DNA of 64,000 nucleotides, taken from NCBI GenBank assembly GCA_947631455.1, contig CANRLH010000001.1, positions 248,001 to 312,000 on the forward strand. The letters are read 5' to 3'. Below are positions 63,874 to 64,000 of the stretch, piece by piece; positions within the stretch are counted from its first letter, which is position 1, and each line of letters opens with the position of its first letter. The position numbers and the translations under genes are program-made. Below the pieces are notes generated by a model. The model made no database searches, was not told where the DNA came from, and saw only the letters and a program-made list of their open reading frames with translations. Origin of the DNA: an uncultured Clostridia bacterium. GTDB taxonomy: Bacteria > Bacillota > Clostridia > Oscillospirales > Ruminococcaceae.

Positions 63874-64000
63874 ATGACAGAACCCAATCAGACAGAAACG
63901 AAGAATCATCAGCCTCATAAAAACAATCGGAGCAGGCAGCCGAAACCTCTTCCCGAGCAAGCTGATAAAGACGGCAAAAAGGGCGGCTCTCAGTCATCGC
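63874..64000 (+). CDS. Partial gene running off the window, hydrophilic start
   Basis: An open frame continues to the end of the window: MTEPNQTETKNHQPHKNNRS and then a Lys/Pro/Gln/Ser-rich stretch. A weak GAAGGCGG lies before the ATG, but the frame is also open upstream to the end of the IS, so the IS may sit in or just before this gene. No family can be named from 42 codons. Confidence 0.35.
   Translation, partial: MTEPNQTETKNHQPHKNNRSRQPKPLPEQADKDGKKGGSQSS

Overview
The window looks like a chromosomal segment of an anaerobic, spore-forming Clostridia member, most likely the Ruminococcaceae/Oscillospiraceae group. The basis is spore genes (spoIIP, cwlD), a type III glutamine synthetase, a split archaeal-type glutamate synthase, the LL-diaminopimelate aminotransferase route to lysine, a dockerin-bearing BspA-like surface protein, a CIRCE element, Prp-type L27 processing, and strong Shine-Dalgarno and consensus sigma-A promoters. 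The genus is inference. I found no rRNA, tRNA or CRISPR array.

Layout. 1-2.1 kb: tail of a phosphate uptake operon (pstA partial, pstB, phoU). 2.1-3.8 kb: spoIIP and a monocistronic 49-residue membrane peptide. 3.9-7.3 kb: ilvB-ilvN-ilvC for branched-chain amino acids. 7.3-11.8 kb: an MmcQ/YjbR protein, CIRCE-controlled htpG, metF and a CPBP protease. 11.9-23.7 kb: a nitrogen-assimilation block with an Amt-PII fusion and glnN on the minus strand, and diverging from them a five-gene split glutamate synthase operon, a second glutamine synthetase and an ANTAR RNA-binding regulator. 23.7-30.6 kb: carA, a carB-dapF gene fusion, dapL and a small pyrophosphatase-like protein. 30.6-40.3 kb: a yoaK-like/FNT/degV operon, a Y-family polymerase with LexA-like boxes, a MarR regulator, pyrG, an unusual kinase, a YebC protein and ilvE. 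40.3-47 kb: a hybrid sensor kinase, an SDR enzyme, small unknown genes and a GHKL/LytTR two-component system. 47-55.5 kb: a large LRR-FIVAR-dockerin secreted protein, a wall-anchored 5'-nucleotidase and an iron alcohol dehydrogenase. 55.5-61.4 kb: cwlD, radA, rplU-prp-rpmA, obg, mrnC. 61.5-64 kb: a small hydrophilic protein, a ComEA-like protein and a deleted IS3-family element next to a gene that runs off the window.

The most interesting connected system is nitrogen control by RNA antitermination. The ANTAR protein at 23.1 kb has a receiver domain without its phosphorylatable Asp. The leaders of glnN, amt-PII and the glutamate synthase operon each contain a hexaloop hairpin with A at loop position 1 and G at position 4, and each hairpin overlaps the 5' arm of an intrinsic terminator. 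Two of the three loops are the same six bases. This suggests one RNA-binding switch, probably coupled to the neighbouring glutamine synthetase, that lets transcription through into the ammonium assimilation genes. Other notable points are the CarB-DapF fusion, direct repeats beside the LytTR system that may control the dockerin protein, and a folded leader RNA before the nucleotidase gene.
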